Positions 10,135 through 17,117 of a DNA stretch of 24,383 nt are shown one piece after another; position 1 is the first letter of the stretch, and every line of letters starts with the position of its first letter. The DNA is from Phycisphaerales bacterium. GTDB taxonomy: Bacteria; Planctomycetota; Phycisphaerae; Phycisphaerales; UBA1924. The notes beneath the pieces are model-generated. The model had not been told where the DNA came from and made no database searches. It worked only from the letters and a program-made list of their open reading frames with translations. Made by a program: the position numbers and the translations under genes. Where the stretch lies: positions 1 to 24,383 of the forward strand of contig JAUXUZ010000220.1 of assembly GCA_030680655.1 (NCBI GenBank). The letters run 5' to 3'.

Positions 10135-10431
10135 TCAAGGCTTGACGGGCGGTTGCAGCCCGAACACGGGTGTCTGATTCGGTCGCCTCTGTGCCGGATT
10201 GGAAGGAACTGGCTGGCTCGTATCGTCGCCGGTCAGCGCTGGCGTGGGGGTCGATTCTGGCGCTGAGCCGAACACGCCCATGTTCCAGGCGATCAGCGTC
10301 CCGCCGACCACCAGCCCGACGATCGCGATGACAAGTTTCACGGTCTTGTTCGAACGCGCGGGTGCGGAAGTCGCCTTTGCGCTTCGCTGTCCTTCCGGAC
10401 TGACGTCGATTCCGTCTAGCAATGAACCCAC
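10135..10431 (-). CDS. Small single-TM protein A with W-N-x-G-x-F motif, paired with prepilin-like protein 1
   Basis: This 98-residue protein belongs to no family I recognise. It has a polar, basic N-terminus (about 35 residues), one membrane segment ending in the motif G-x-L-I-A-W-N-M-G-V-F-G, and a Pro/Ser/Thr-rich tail. Basic residues before the membrane segment predict N-in, with the tail in the periplasm. The start is GTG 10431-10429, with AAGGAG seven bases upstream. Two paralogues lie nearby at 11644-11910 and 12077-12346. A and B each sit directly before a prepilin-like gene, which suggests an accessory or partner role in pilin export or assembly. This role is inference from position only. 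Confidence 0.8.
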   Translation of the reverse strand: MGSLLDGIDVSPEGQRSAKATSAPARSNKTVKLVIAIVGLVVGGTLIAWNMGVFGSAPESTPTPALTGDDTSQPVPSNPAQRRPNQTPVFGLQPPVKP

Positions 10432-10488
10432 AGCGTTGCTCCTTCAAATCGCCCGGCGGACGCTGGATGCGCGTCAGGCGTGGGAACT

Positions 10489-10543
10489 GTCCAGAGAACC
10501 CGGACTGCCCCAAAGTATACGGAATCTGATCGGCTCGGGATGC
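10489..10543 (-). promoter_or_regulatory. Promoter/leader element of cassette A
   Basis: On the minus strand GCATCC (10543-10538), an 18-base spacer, the -10-like TATACT (10519-10514), 8 bases, then GTCCGGGTTCTCTGGAC (10505-10489). The same arrangement precedes cassette B, with the 17-base element identical. The element falls at the predicted transcript 5' end and has GTCC/GGAC ends, so it could be an operator or a leader hairpin. There is no TTGACA-like -35 box. Confidence 0.55.
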
Positions 10544-10617
10544 AGTGTGGGATGAAAATGCACTTCCGGGCTACTGGGTGGCGAGAACACCCTAGGGGTA
10601 CGGCAAACGGGGCTCAA

Positions 10618-11604
10618 TCAACGAAGTACCTCGGGGCTACCGAAGTCGACGCCCTTCAATCCTCCAACAGTGGCGGCATACCGAGGGGGCTGCGACGGCG
10701 AGGCCGCGTCGGGCCATGCCGGATCGCCGAACATCGTGCTGGGCAGATAGGACACGCTCTGGCGGGCAACGGTGCCGTCGGCCTGTGCGTAGCCGCCCTG
10801 GTTCGCATCACTGGTGTGGAGCGAACGCACGCTGCCGTCGGCGACGGCGACCGTGACGACTGCCTGAGGGTGGGTGAAGTAGGCTGGCGCCAACCGGGTG
10901 TGGCGGCTGAACCGCTCGTGGTACATGACCTTCTGGCTGGGGAAATAGATGTCGCCGAGCTTGCGGGTGCCAAGCGGCGTGAGCGGATGAACCTGCACCG
11001 ACGAGTTGTCGGCCAGGCGCAGCATCGCCGTTGACGACTCCCGGTCAATCTCTGCGAAGAACGCGAGCGGCACCGTATACGAAGACCTCGCCCATCTGAG
11101 CGCGTCTTCGGGGAACTGCGCGATCGTTGCCTGGGGATCGGCGGCCCACCGCAGTTGCTGCCCGTCCGCGGGGCAGATGCCGATCGGCTCGGGGATGTTC
11201 TGCGAGAAGTACTCGGCGAGGAAGATGCTGTTGTACTCGGTGTACGGAAAAGGTGTGTGGATGTCGTCGCTGCTTGTTGCGGCGTATTTGTTCAGCAGGT
11301 CGACGACCTGCCACTGCGCCGCTTCGTAGTCGGTGCTGTACGGCCCGTACGTCCGGCCGCTGCCGAAGATGGCGTACGGGATGTCGCGGCGCCAGCTGAA
11401 AGTGGCGAAACGGCCTTTGTGATCCGATGCGTACGCGGCTGCGGCCTTGCCGTGGTTGCTCATGTTGGCGCTGCAGACTGCTTCTCGCGCCGTGCGCCTG
11501 GCTGCCGCAAGCACGGGCAGCAGGATGCCGACGAGCAGCGCAATGATCGCGATAACAACCAGCAGCTCGATCAGCGTGAACGCTTGGCGGTGATTCGGTC
11601 GCAT
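10618..11604 (-). CDS. Prepilin-like protein 2 (type IV pilin/pseudopilin N-terminus)
   Basis: This 328-residue protein has a short leader M-R-P-N-H-R-Q-A cleaved before F-T-L-I-E-L-L-V-V-I-A-I-I-A-L-L, with the mature Glu5 and the hydrophobic helix continuing into L-P-V-L-A-A-A-R-R-T-A-R-E-A. The N-terminal 45 residues are nearly identical to prepilin-like protein 1, while the rest is unrelated except for a late D-G motif (V-A-D-G-S-V-R-S-L). This pattern of one export stem with a variable head is typical of planctomycete prepilin-like families. ATG 11604 has GAAGGA upstream. It begins 39 bases after small TM protein B, copying the layout of cassette A. Function beyond envelope localisation cannot be read from the sequence. 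Confidence 0.85.
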   Translation of the reverse strand: MRPNHRQAFTLIELLVVIAIIALLVGILLPVLAAARRTAREAVCSANMSNHGKAAAAYASDHKGRFATFSWRRDIPYAIFGSGRTYGPYSTDYEAAQWQVVDLLNKYAATSSDDIHTPFPYTEYNSIFLAEYFSQNIPEPIGICPADGQQLRWAADPQATIAQFPEDALRWARSSYTVPLAFFAEIDRESSTAMLRLADNSSVQVHPLTPLGTRKLGDIYFPSQKVMYHERFSRHTRLAPAYFTHPQAVVTVAVADGSVRSLHTSDANQGGYAQADGTVARQSVSYLPSTMFGDPAWPDAASPSQPPRYAATVGGLKGVDFGSPEVLR

Positions 11605-11643
11605 CGGAAGAGTCCTTCGTGTCCAGTCGAGCCGTAAGGCTGG

Positions 11644-11910
11644 CTACCGCGTTCTTATCGTTCTGTGCAACGGCGGAGTCGCGGCCGCCGCTTCCGCTGG
11701 GCCCATGGACTCGGGACTGTTGGACGTTGGTGCGCCGCCATCCAAAGGCGTGATACCGTCAAACAGCCCCAGATTCCACGATACGAGCGTGGCCCCAACC
11801 AAGAGGCCAAAGAGGACGATGCAATGCCTGAGGGCATTGCCGGAACAAAAGAATGAACCCCCACCTCTACGCGCGACCACAGGTTCGAGTCCCGTAGGCA
11901 ATCTGTTCAC
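11644..11910 (-). CDS. Small single-TM protein B with W-N-x-G-x-F motif, paired with prepilin-like protein 2
   Basis: This is a predicted 88-residue paralogue of protein A. The membrane segment L-F-G-L-L-V-G-A-T-L-V-S-W-N-L-G-L-F-D aligns with A and C without gaps, and a Pro/Ala/Ser-rich tail follows. I chose GTG 11910-11908 because AGAAGG stands six bases upstream and the resulting N-terminus (about 31 residues before the membrane segment) matches A (35) and C (33). No ATG fits; the in-frame ATG at 11994 would overlap the shared promoter. The N-terminal stretch looks less conserved than in A and C, so partial decay or a different start cannot be excluded. It is followed 39 bases later by prepilin-like protein 2. 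Confidence 0.6.
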   Translation of the reverse strand: MNRLPTGLEPVVARRGGGSFFCSGNALRHCIVLFGLLVGATLVSWNLGLFDGITPLDGGAPTSNSPESMGPAEAAAATPPLHRTIRTR

Positions 11911-11963
11911 AGTACGCCTTCTCTGCCGGATGGTCGGCTCAGACCGGTACTGCCACCTTGACC

Positions 11964-12019
11964 GTCCAGAGAACCCGGACGCCCCTACGAGCATACGGGA
12001 ATTGGTATGCCGTGGATGC
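11964..12019 (-). promoter_or_regulatory. Promoter/leader element of cassette B
   Basis: On the minus strand GCATCC (12019-12014), an 18-base spacer, TATGCT (11995-11990), 9 bases, then the 17-base element GTCCGGGTTCTCTGGAC (11980-11964). The 17-mer is identical to that upstream of cassette A and the spacings match within one base, while surrounding sequence differs. It starts 54 bases upstream of the predicted start of protein B. Confidence 0.55.
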
Positions 12020-12076
12020 GGGCTCGGTCAAAGAAGAAACGGCAGACCCCGCGCGCGGGAGCACCGAGGGAAGGTG

Positions 12077-12346
12077 TCACCTGGCGCCTTCGACAGGGAT
12101 CGAGTTCGCTGCCGGGGCCGCTGGGGCGATGTCGCCGTACCCGGCGGGCAGAGGCGGAGCCGGGGGGGGGCCCTCCTCCCCGAACATACCGAAGTTCCAG
12201 GCGATCAAGGCCGTGCCGATGATCAAGCCAGCGATCGCCAGGGCCAGTTTCAGGGTTTTGACGACTTCGCTGGACCTGGCCGGCTTCGCCGGCGGCTTGG
12301 CGGCGGGTGGCGGCTCATCCTTGTTTACGTGAATCAGCGGGCGCAT
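12077..12346 (-). CDS. Small single-TM protein C with W-N-x-G-x-F motif, not followed by a prepilin gene
   Basis: This 89-residue paralogue of A and B has a Lys/Pro/Ala-rich cytoplasmic N-terminus, a membrane segment ending G-T-A-L-I-A-W-N-F-G-M-F-G, and a Pro/Ala-rich tail. ATG 12346 gives the same domain spacing as A and B; an AGG lies six bases upstream and AAAGGA ten bases upstream. The longer reading to 12505 would run through the likely promoter and is not supported. Unlike A and B it is not followed by a prepilin-like gene: the next downstream feature is the promoter of cassette B. A GC-rich palindrome at about 12047-12060 could weakly end its transcript. It may act on a pilin encoded elsewhere, or its partner may have been lost. 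Confidence 0.75.
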   Translation of the reverse strand: MRPLIHVNKDEPPPAAKPPAKPARSSEVVKTLKLALAIAGLIIGTALIAWNFGMFGEEGPPPAPPLPAGYGDIAPAAPAANSIPVEGAR

Positions 12347-12450
12347 ACGCACCTGTCCTTTCGACCGACGGCGAACACCTGAACGCTTCAACGGCGAACA
12401 GAGCTTCATTTCCGCCATCGCCAGATCGGACGGTTGACAGCGGCTTGAGC

Positions 12451-12456
12451 AGTATA
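12451..12456 (-). promoter_or_regulatory. Candidate -10 box (TATACT) upstream of small TM protein C
   Basis: TATACT on the minus strand, 105 bases before ATG 12346, is the same hexamer as in cassette A and at a comparable distance. Neither the GCATCC box nor the GTCCGGGTTCTCTGGAC element is present here. Confidence 0.35.
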
Positions 12457-12532
12457 TGAGATTGGGCGATCCGGTGCTCCGCAACGGTCGCCCGCGTGCC
12501 TGCATCAGGCTTAGCCCGCGGCGGGTGGTCGC

Positions 12533-13963
12533 CTAGCACCCCACAGCACCCGCGTTTGAGAGCCTCGAGAGCAGTATCGCCAGCAATTGGCACCTCTCCA
12601 CCAGGCTGGCGAGGTCGATCCACTCCTGCGGCGTGTGGAGGCCGCCGCCGCGCACGCCGAGTGTGTCGAGGACGGGGAAGGGTGGGAGAGGGGCGGGAGG
12701 TTGAGAATCACGGGTCGGAGACCCGTGCGAACCCGCACCGGTCGGAGACCGGTGCCACCCGTCGAGTCCGGCCTGGAGGTTGTTGCCATCGCAGACGCCT
12801 GAGGTTGTGCTGAAGGTGACAGGTTGGCCGAGCACCGCGGCGATGGCTTGGACCTGGTAAGCAAGGGCGAGAGTTTCGGGGGTGCCCGGCTTGGCTGGAC
12901 GGATGAGGGAGACAGCGGCGGTGATGGTGCGGCCGTCGGCGGGGGTGGTTCGCTCTGCGCACAGGCGTTGGATGGCCGCGGCGAGTTTCTCGCCAGACTC
13001 CTGGGTGTGATAGCGGAGGTTGCCCCAGGCGGCGGCGTGGTCAGCGACCTGGTTTGGGGGCTGGTCGCAGAAGAGGGTTGAGAAGTTGACGATGTCGCCG
13101 GTGATCGGGTTGGTGAGCTTGTGGCCGGCGATGATCATGCGGGCGAGGAGGTCGGTCGCTGAGCGGCCGCTCGCGAAGTCTCGGCCGACGTGGGCGGCGC
13201 GGCCTTTGGCTTCGATCATGCACTGGCCTGAGCCGCCGCGGGAGGTGACGAGTCCGTTGGTTCCGTTGGCGGGTTCGAGGGCGAGGGCGCAGGAGTAGAG
13301 GCGTGCTCCAGCGCGGTCGGTGCGCGAGGCTTCAGCGCGGAGGGCGCGGTCGGAGGAAAATGAGCCGGTCTCTTCGTCGCTATTGAGGATAAAGCCGAAG
13401 GGGACGTCAATGCCGGCGTCGGCGAGAGCTTCGAGGGCGTGGAGAGCGATGACGAGGCCACCCTTCATGTCAACGACGCCGGGGCCGGTGGCCTTGGTCT
13501 TGTCGGCGGAAACGGTGAGGGTGCGGAAGGGGGCGTCGGGTGAGGGGTCGTGGACGGTGTCGAGGTGGCCGCTGAGGAGGATCGGGCGGCGGTCGGACTT
13601 GGTGGCGAGTCGGCGGGCGACGAGGGTTGGGGGAGGAGTCGATGGCAGGTTGGAAACCTGCCCCACTCGATCTGGCAGGCTGGAAACCTGCCCCACGCGA
13701 TCGAGCCATGCTGGGCGGGGGTCGCCGGGGATGAAGTCGCAGTTGGCGCCGAGCTTTTCGAGGCGGGCGCGAAGGAGGGTGCGGGTGCGGTTAAGCCCTT
13801 CGACGGCGATAGGGTGGGGTGCGCGGCCGGTGGGGATGTTGACCAGCTCGGTGAGATCGCCCAGGAGCTTGCTCCACCTCGCCATGATCGACATGGTGAG
13901 CTTGCGCTCGGCGTCGGAGAGGGGCTCAGCGGTGACGGGTGATCGGGTGGACGCGTCGGTCAC
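12533..13963 (-). CDS. M20-family zinc metallopeptidase (carboxypeptidase G2/ArgE/DapE superfamily) with in-frame repeat insertions
   Basis: This 476-residue amidohydrolase has the full M20 metal site: His133 in S-G-H-L-D-T-V, Asp165 in V-V-D-M-K-G-G, the Glu197-Glu198 pair in D-E-E-T-G, Glu230 in L-E-P-A and His443 in G-L-H-T-P-Q-E. It resembles glutamate carboxypeptidase more than DapE (D-M-K-G-G preceded by G-P-G-V-V), but the substrate is unknown. The start is GTG 13963 with GGGGAG seven bases upstream; it overlaps the dapF stop as GTGA, so translation is coupled. Two segments match no M20 core element: residues 88-107 (tandem V-G-Q-V-S-x-L-P) and 403-418 (H-R-S-P-T-G-A-G-S-H). Both are direct translations of palindromic dispersed repeats. 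They lie in probable surface loops, so the enzyme may still be active. Confidence 0.85.
   Translation of the reverse strand: MTDASTRSPVTAEPLSDAERKLTMSIMARWSKLLGDLTELVNIPTGRAPHPIAVEGLNRTRTLLRARLEKLGANCDFIPGDPRPAWLDRVGQVSSLPDRVGQVSNLPSTPPPTLVARRLATKSDRRPILLSGHLDTVHDPSPDAPFRTLTVSADKTKATGPGVVDMKGGLVIALHALEALADAGIDVPFGFILNSDEETGSFSSDRALRAEASRTDRAGARLYSCALALEPANGTNGLVTSRGGSGQCMIEAKGRAAHVGRDFASGRSATDLLARMIIAGHKLTNPITGDIVNFSTLFCDQPPNQVADHAAAWGNLRYHTQESGEKLAAAIQRLCAERTTPADGRTITAAVSLIRPAKPGTPETLALAYQVQAIAAVLGQPVTFSTTSGVCDGNNLQAGLDGWHRSPTGAGSHGSPTRDSQPPAPLPPFPVLDTLGVRGGGLHTPQEWIDLASLVERCQLLAILLSRLSNAGAVGC
12709..12755. repeat. Two perfect hairpins with GGA loops inside the M20 gene
   Basis: CACGGGTC-GGA-GACCCGTG (12709-12727, 8-bp stem) and GCACCGGTC-GGA-GACCGGTGC (12735-12755, 9-bp stem) lie side by side. 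They are read in frame as part of the M20 peptidase near its C-terminus (residues about 403-418). The three-base GGA loop is shared with the repeats at 13644-13692. Confidence 0.85.
13644..13692. repeat. Tandem 30-base hairpin repeat inside the M20 gene (GGCAGG..GGA..CCTGCC)
   Basis: Copy one, GGCAGGTT-GGA-AACCTGCC (13644-13662), and copy two, GGCAGGCT-GGA-AACCTGCC (13674-13692), are 30 bases apart. Both are followed by CCCCACKCGATC. The period of ten codons keeps the peptidase frame and gives the peptide V-G-Q-V-S-x-L-P twice. The same core and CCCCACGCG flank occur in intergenic DNA at 228-250. Confidence 0.88.
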
Positions 13964-15510
13964 TTGGAAACTCCCCGCCCGCCAGCGCGGACGGTTGAAC
14001 TTGGCGATTCGGGGATGGCTTGCTGCGCGAGCCATTGGTCACGGGTGATTGCGTAGCGGGAGACGTTGAGGGGCTTGCCGAGCTTGCTTGCGCCCGCGAG
14101 GCAGTCGCCCTCGCAGGTCATGCCGGACTTGACCATGACCTTGCCGGATGCGTCGTTGCCGTGGAAGTGGTGCGCATCGACGCGTTGCAGCGCGGGGTCG
14201 CGCTGCGCGAAGGCGTAGCGGGTGACCTCGCGCGAGGCCTCGGAGGTGTAGCCGTTGTTCCAATAGGGGACGCCGAGCCAGTAGCCGATCTCTGCGCCGT
14301 TGTGCTTGCTGTAGACGAGGCCGATCGCGCCAACGAGCTCGCCGGTTGCGGTGAGGGTGATGGCCCAGACGGTGTTGAAGCTCAGCGTGTGGCTGATGGT
14401 GTGGGTGCTGATCCAGGCGGTTGCGTGCTCTGGCTTGTAGGGGTAGGGAACGGTAAGGGTCATGTCGCTGATGCGTTTGTCGCCGGCGAGCCTGGCAACG
14501 GCGGGGGCGTCGGCGTGGGTGAGGGGGCGGAGGGTGAGGCGGTCGGTCGTGAGTGTGGGGATCGTGGCGATGGCCGGGGGGGCCTCAGTTGACCACGTGC
14601 CGGTGCAGACTTCGAGCGCGGGGCCGGTCATGCGGACACGGTTGGAAGCTCCGTCCCAGTCGATATCGAGCTCACCACCGGGAAGTGCGACGCGAACCGA
14701 GCGGGCGAGGCGGCCGGTGAGCACGCCGGCGACCACAACCGCGCACGCACCTGTTCCGCAGGCCTGCGTGATGCCGCTGCCGCGCTCCCAGGTGCGCATC
14801 ACGACCTTGTTCTTCCCCGTGGGTGCCGCGAAGTGCACGTTGACGCGGCTGGGGAACATCGCGTCTGTCTCGATGAGCGGGCCGACGGTTTCGAGCGGGA
14901 TATCCCACGGGTCTTTGCACCAGAGCACCACGTGGGGGTTGCCCATCGATACGCAGGTCATCCCCTCCTCGATGGCGCCAACGGAGAAGCCAATGTCTGT
15001 CTGGAAGACGCCGAGCTGCTCGGAGGGAATGTCGATGGCGCGTCCGTCGGCGTTGGCTCCGCGTTTGGGGATGACGGGGATGCGTGCGGCCTCGAGGATG
15101 GGCTCACCCATGTCAACCGAGGCAGTGTCGACGCGTCCGAGGGCGTCAAGGGACAAGGAGATCGCGATCGGGCCGGTGGTGGTTTCAACGGTGATGGTCT
15201 GGCTGCGGTGATTGAGACGGTCGTGTGCGAACTTGGCGACGCAGCGGACACCGTTGCCGCACATGGCGCTCTCGGAGCCGTCAGCGTTGAACATGCGCAT
15301 GCGCACGTGCGCCCCTGCGGCGCGGCCGGCGTCGGTCGGCTGGCAGACGAGGATGAGGCCGTCGGCCCCGATGCCCGTGTGCCGATCGCTCATGCTGCGG
15401 GCGAGCAAGGGCAGGCCATCCATGGCTTCGATCGTGGGATCACCGACCGCATCGAGGTAGATGTAGTCGTTGCCGATGCCGTGCATCTTGACGAAGGCGA
15501 GGTTGGGCAC
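13960..15510 (-). CDS. dapF: Diaminopimelate epimerase fused to a GNAT acetyltransferase
   Basis: This 516-residue fusion begins with a complete DapF (about residues 1-305), which interconverts LL- and meso-diaminopimelate for lysine and peptidoglycan synthesis. Both catalytic cysteines are present: Cys84 in A-M-C-G-N-G-V-R-C and Cys251 in A-C-G-T-G-A-C-A. The N-terminal K-M-H-G-I-G-N-D is typical. Residues about 317-497 form a RimJ/RimL-like GNAT domain (T-D-R-L-T-L-R-P-L at the start, E-I-G-Y-W-L-G in the core, a late V-M-V-K-S-G-M helix). No stop separates the two parts. The start is taken as GTG 15510, seven codons before K-M-H-G; no strong ribosome site is visible and TTG 15516 is possible. 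It lies 32 bases after the M48 gene and overlaps the M20 gene by four bases. Confidence 0.88.
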   Translation of the reverse strand: MPNLAFVKMHGIGNDYIYLDAVGDPTIEAMDGLPLLARSMSDRHTGIGADGLILVCQPTDAGRAAGAHVRMRMFNADGSESAMCGNGVRCVAKFAHDRLNHRSQTITVETTTGPIAISLSLDALGRVDTASVDMGEPILEAARIPVIPKRGANADGRAIDIPSEQLGVFQTDIGFSVGAIEEGMTCVSMGNPHVVLWCKDPWDIPLETVGPLIETDAMFPSRVNVHFAAPTGKNKVVMRTWERGSGITQACGTGACAVVVAGVLTGRLARSVRVALPGGELDIDWDGASNRVRMTGPALEVCTGTWSTEAPPAIATIPTLTTDRLTLRPLTHADAPAVARLAGDKRISDMTLTVPYPYKPEHATAWISTHTISHTLSFNTVWAITLTATGELVGAIGLVYSKHNGAEIGYWLGVPYWNNGYTSEASREVTRYAFAQRDPALQRVDAHHFHGNDASGKVMVKSGMTCEGDCLAGASKLGKPLNVSRYAITRDQWLAQQAIPESPSSTVRAGGRGVSK

Positions 15511-15542
15511 CGGCAAGCGTAGATCGACGGCTGCGGGGTGTG

Positions 15543-17075
15543 TCAGGGCGTTCCGGCGGCCATGGCCAAGAGCGCTGAGGCGACGACGACAAGGCAGCCA
15601 AGGAGGATCCCCAGCTTCAAGCGGCTTGATACAGCGTCGATGGGGAGCCGGTCGACGCGCTGCCCCTCCAGCGACCGGAGGCGCTGCACGCGTGTGGCGA
15701 TCGAGCCGTGCCGGAAGGTGAACCGGCTCCGCGACAGGTGGTTCGCGGTTGCCACGATCTCCAGCGCTGCGCACATCGCCGCGACGGCCGGGCGCGTCGC
15801 CGTTGGCGAGGGTGCCCACGGCGCATCCGCGTCGTCGGTCGGGGGGGTGTGCTGCGAGAAGTGCTTGACGGCGAACGCGTCGGCCTGCCACTCAAACCGC
15901 CGGCTGACGTACCCGAACGCCGCGACGGCCGCGGTCAGGGCCAGAGCCGAGAGCGCAAGCTGCCAGTGCGGTTCAACATGGTCAAGGTCAACGCCGGTCG
16001 CCAACCTGAGCCCGGCGTTCATCGCTACCAGCGCACTGCCGCTGACGGCGAAGAGCGTGGCCGTCAGCCAGGGGACGTGCCTGCAGCGGACGTGCCCGAT
16101 CTCGTGGGCCATGACCGCCTGCACGCAGTGGTTGGGGAGCGCATCGAGGAGCCCGTCGGTCAGCAGGATGTAGCGCGCGCTGCCGAGCACACCCAGGACC
16201 GCGCCGTTGATCATCGTGCCGCCGGTGCGCCAGACCAGCAGCCCCCTCACCTTCACACGCTGCAACTCGCACATCCGCAGCAGGCCCTTGGCGACGTCGC
16301 CCTCGCGCAGCGGTGTGGTGTCCCACACCCGGCGGATGGCCAGCGGCGCGGCGGCGATGATGAGCCCAAGCCCCGACAGCTTCAGCCCGTAGTAGGCCAG
16401 CAGCGCCGCGGTCGGGTGGCTGTTGATCCATGCGCCGATCGATCCCCACAGGCCCTCTGGCGGCCGCCCTCTCGCTGCTGCGCTGCGGAAGTGGGCATCG
16501 GCCGTGCGGACGACCAGTTCGATCGTGTCGCTCCACACCACAAGCACAGACATCGGCAGCAGCAGGATGAACAGCTGGTGCCGCACGTGCCCCCACGTGT
16601 ACGCCCCGCGCAACGGCATCGGGTAGACCGGGCGACCGTCGTCGAGGTCGCGGATGAACATCGAGTCACGCAGCAGTTTCTCGACCGGGTAGCCGGACCA
16701 CCACCCCGCGGTGACTGTCAGGAGGAACGGCAGCACCGTCACGGCCTCGTCGATGAAGACGGTGTCTCCCGTCAATGACTGAACGGCATCGAAGTAGCCG
16801 AGCAGGCAGACGCTCGAGGCGGTCAGCAGGGCCGCGCCGACGCGGGAGGCCGTCACGACACTGTCCAGCGTCTCAACCGGGCGCAGCGAGCCGGTGCGCT
16901 CGATGTTTGCCAGAGCGCGCCGAGCGGTCATCTCAACCGTCAGGGCGATCGCCGCGTGCAGCGCGGGCACGAGCCACAGGAGCGTGCCGTAGCCGATGCC
17001 GCCGAGCAACGGCTCAACGCCCTGGTCGCGCAGCACCAGCGAAGCGAACACCGCGATGAGGCACACGTGCAGCAA
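15543..17075 (-). CDS. M48-type integral membrane zinc metalloprotease
   Basis: This protein of about 510 residues has several N-terminal membrane segments (about 1-17, 28-48, 76-94, 110-126, 168-185, 222-245) and then an M48/HtpX-like protease domain. H-E-I-G-H is at 324-328, the third zinc ligand is probably Glu395 in R-F-E-W-Q-A-D-A-F, and F-R-H-G-S-I-x-x-R follows near the C-terminus; a final membrane segment ends the chain. The domain should act at the membrane on misfolded or specific membrane proteins. An in-frame stop lies 15 codons upstream, and TTG 17075 is the first usual start codon, so the exact N-terminus is uncertain. It follows the lipoprotein gene by 42 bases. The family is well supported; the substrate is unknown. 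Confidence 0.8.
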   Translation of the reverse strand: MLHVCLIAVFASLVLRDQGVEPLLGGIGYGTLLWLVPALHAAIALTVEMTARRALANIERTGSLRPVETLDSVVTASRVGAALLTASSVCLLGYFDAVQSLTGDTVFIDEAVTVLPFLLTVTAGWWSGYPVEKLLRDSMFIRDLDDGRPVYPMPLRGAYTWGHVRHQLFILLLPMSVLVVWSDTIELVVRTADAHFRSAAARGRPPEGLWGSIGAWINSHPTAALLAYYGLKLSGLGLIIAAAPLAIRRVWDTTPLREGDVAKGLLRMCELQRVKVRGLLVWRTGGTMINGAVLGVLGSARYILLTDGLLDALPNHCVQAVMAHEIGHVRCRHVPWLTATLFAVSGSALVAMNAGLRLATGVDLDHVEPHWQLALSALALTAAVAAFGYVSRRFEWQADAFAVKHFSQHTPPTDDADAPWAPSPTATRPAVAAMCAALEIVATANHLSRSRFTFRHGSIATRVQRLRSLEGQRVDRLPIDAVSSRLKLGILLGCLVVVASALLAMAAGTP

Positions 17076-17117
17076 GGTAAGAGCAGAGAGTGATCGGTCG
17101 CGGGCGGGGCCCAGCCG

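Noticed and set aside
11836..11902. tRNA-like T-arm GGTTCGAGTCCC with flanking ATTGCC and GGCAAT that could pair
   Set aside because: No D-arm or anticodon arm can be drawn, and the T-stem has a mismatch. The bases lie within small TM gene B on the other strand. At most it is a tRNA remnant.
12047..12060. CCCGCGCGCGGG palindrome as terminator of small TM gene C
   Set aside because: It can only fold with a 4-bp stem; the T-rich stretch is about ten bases further on. Too weak to annotate.
13644..13692. Could the 30-base repeat be a CRISPR array?
   Set aside because: There are only two copies, they are palindromic, they sit in a coding frame, and there are no spacers of even length or cas genes.
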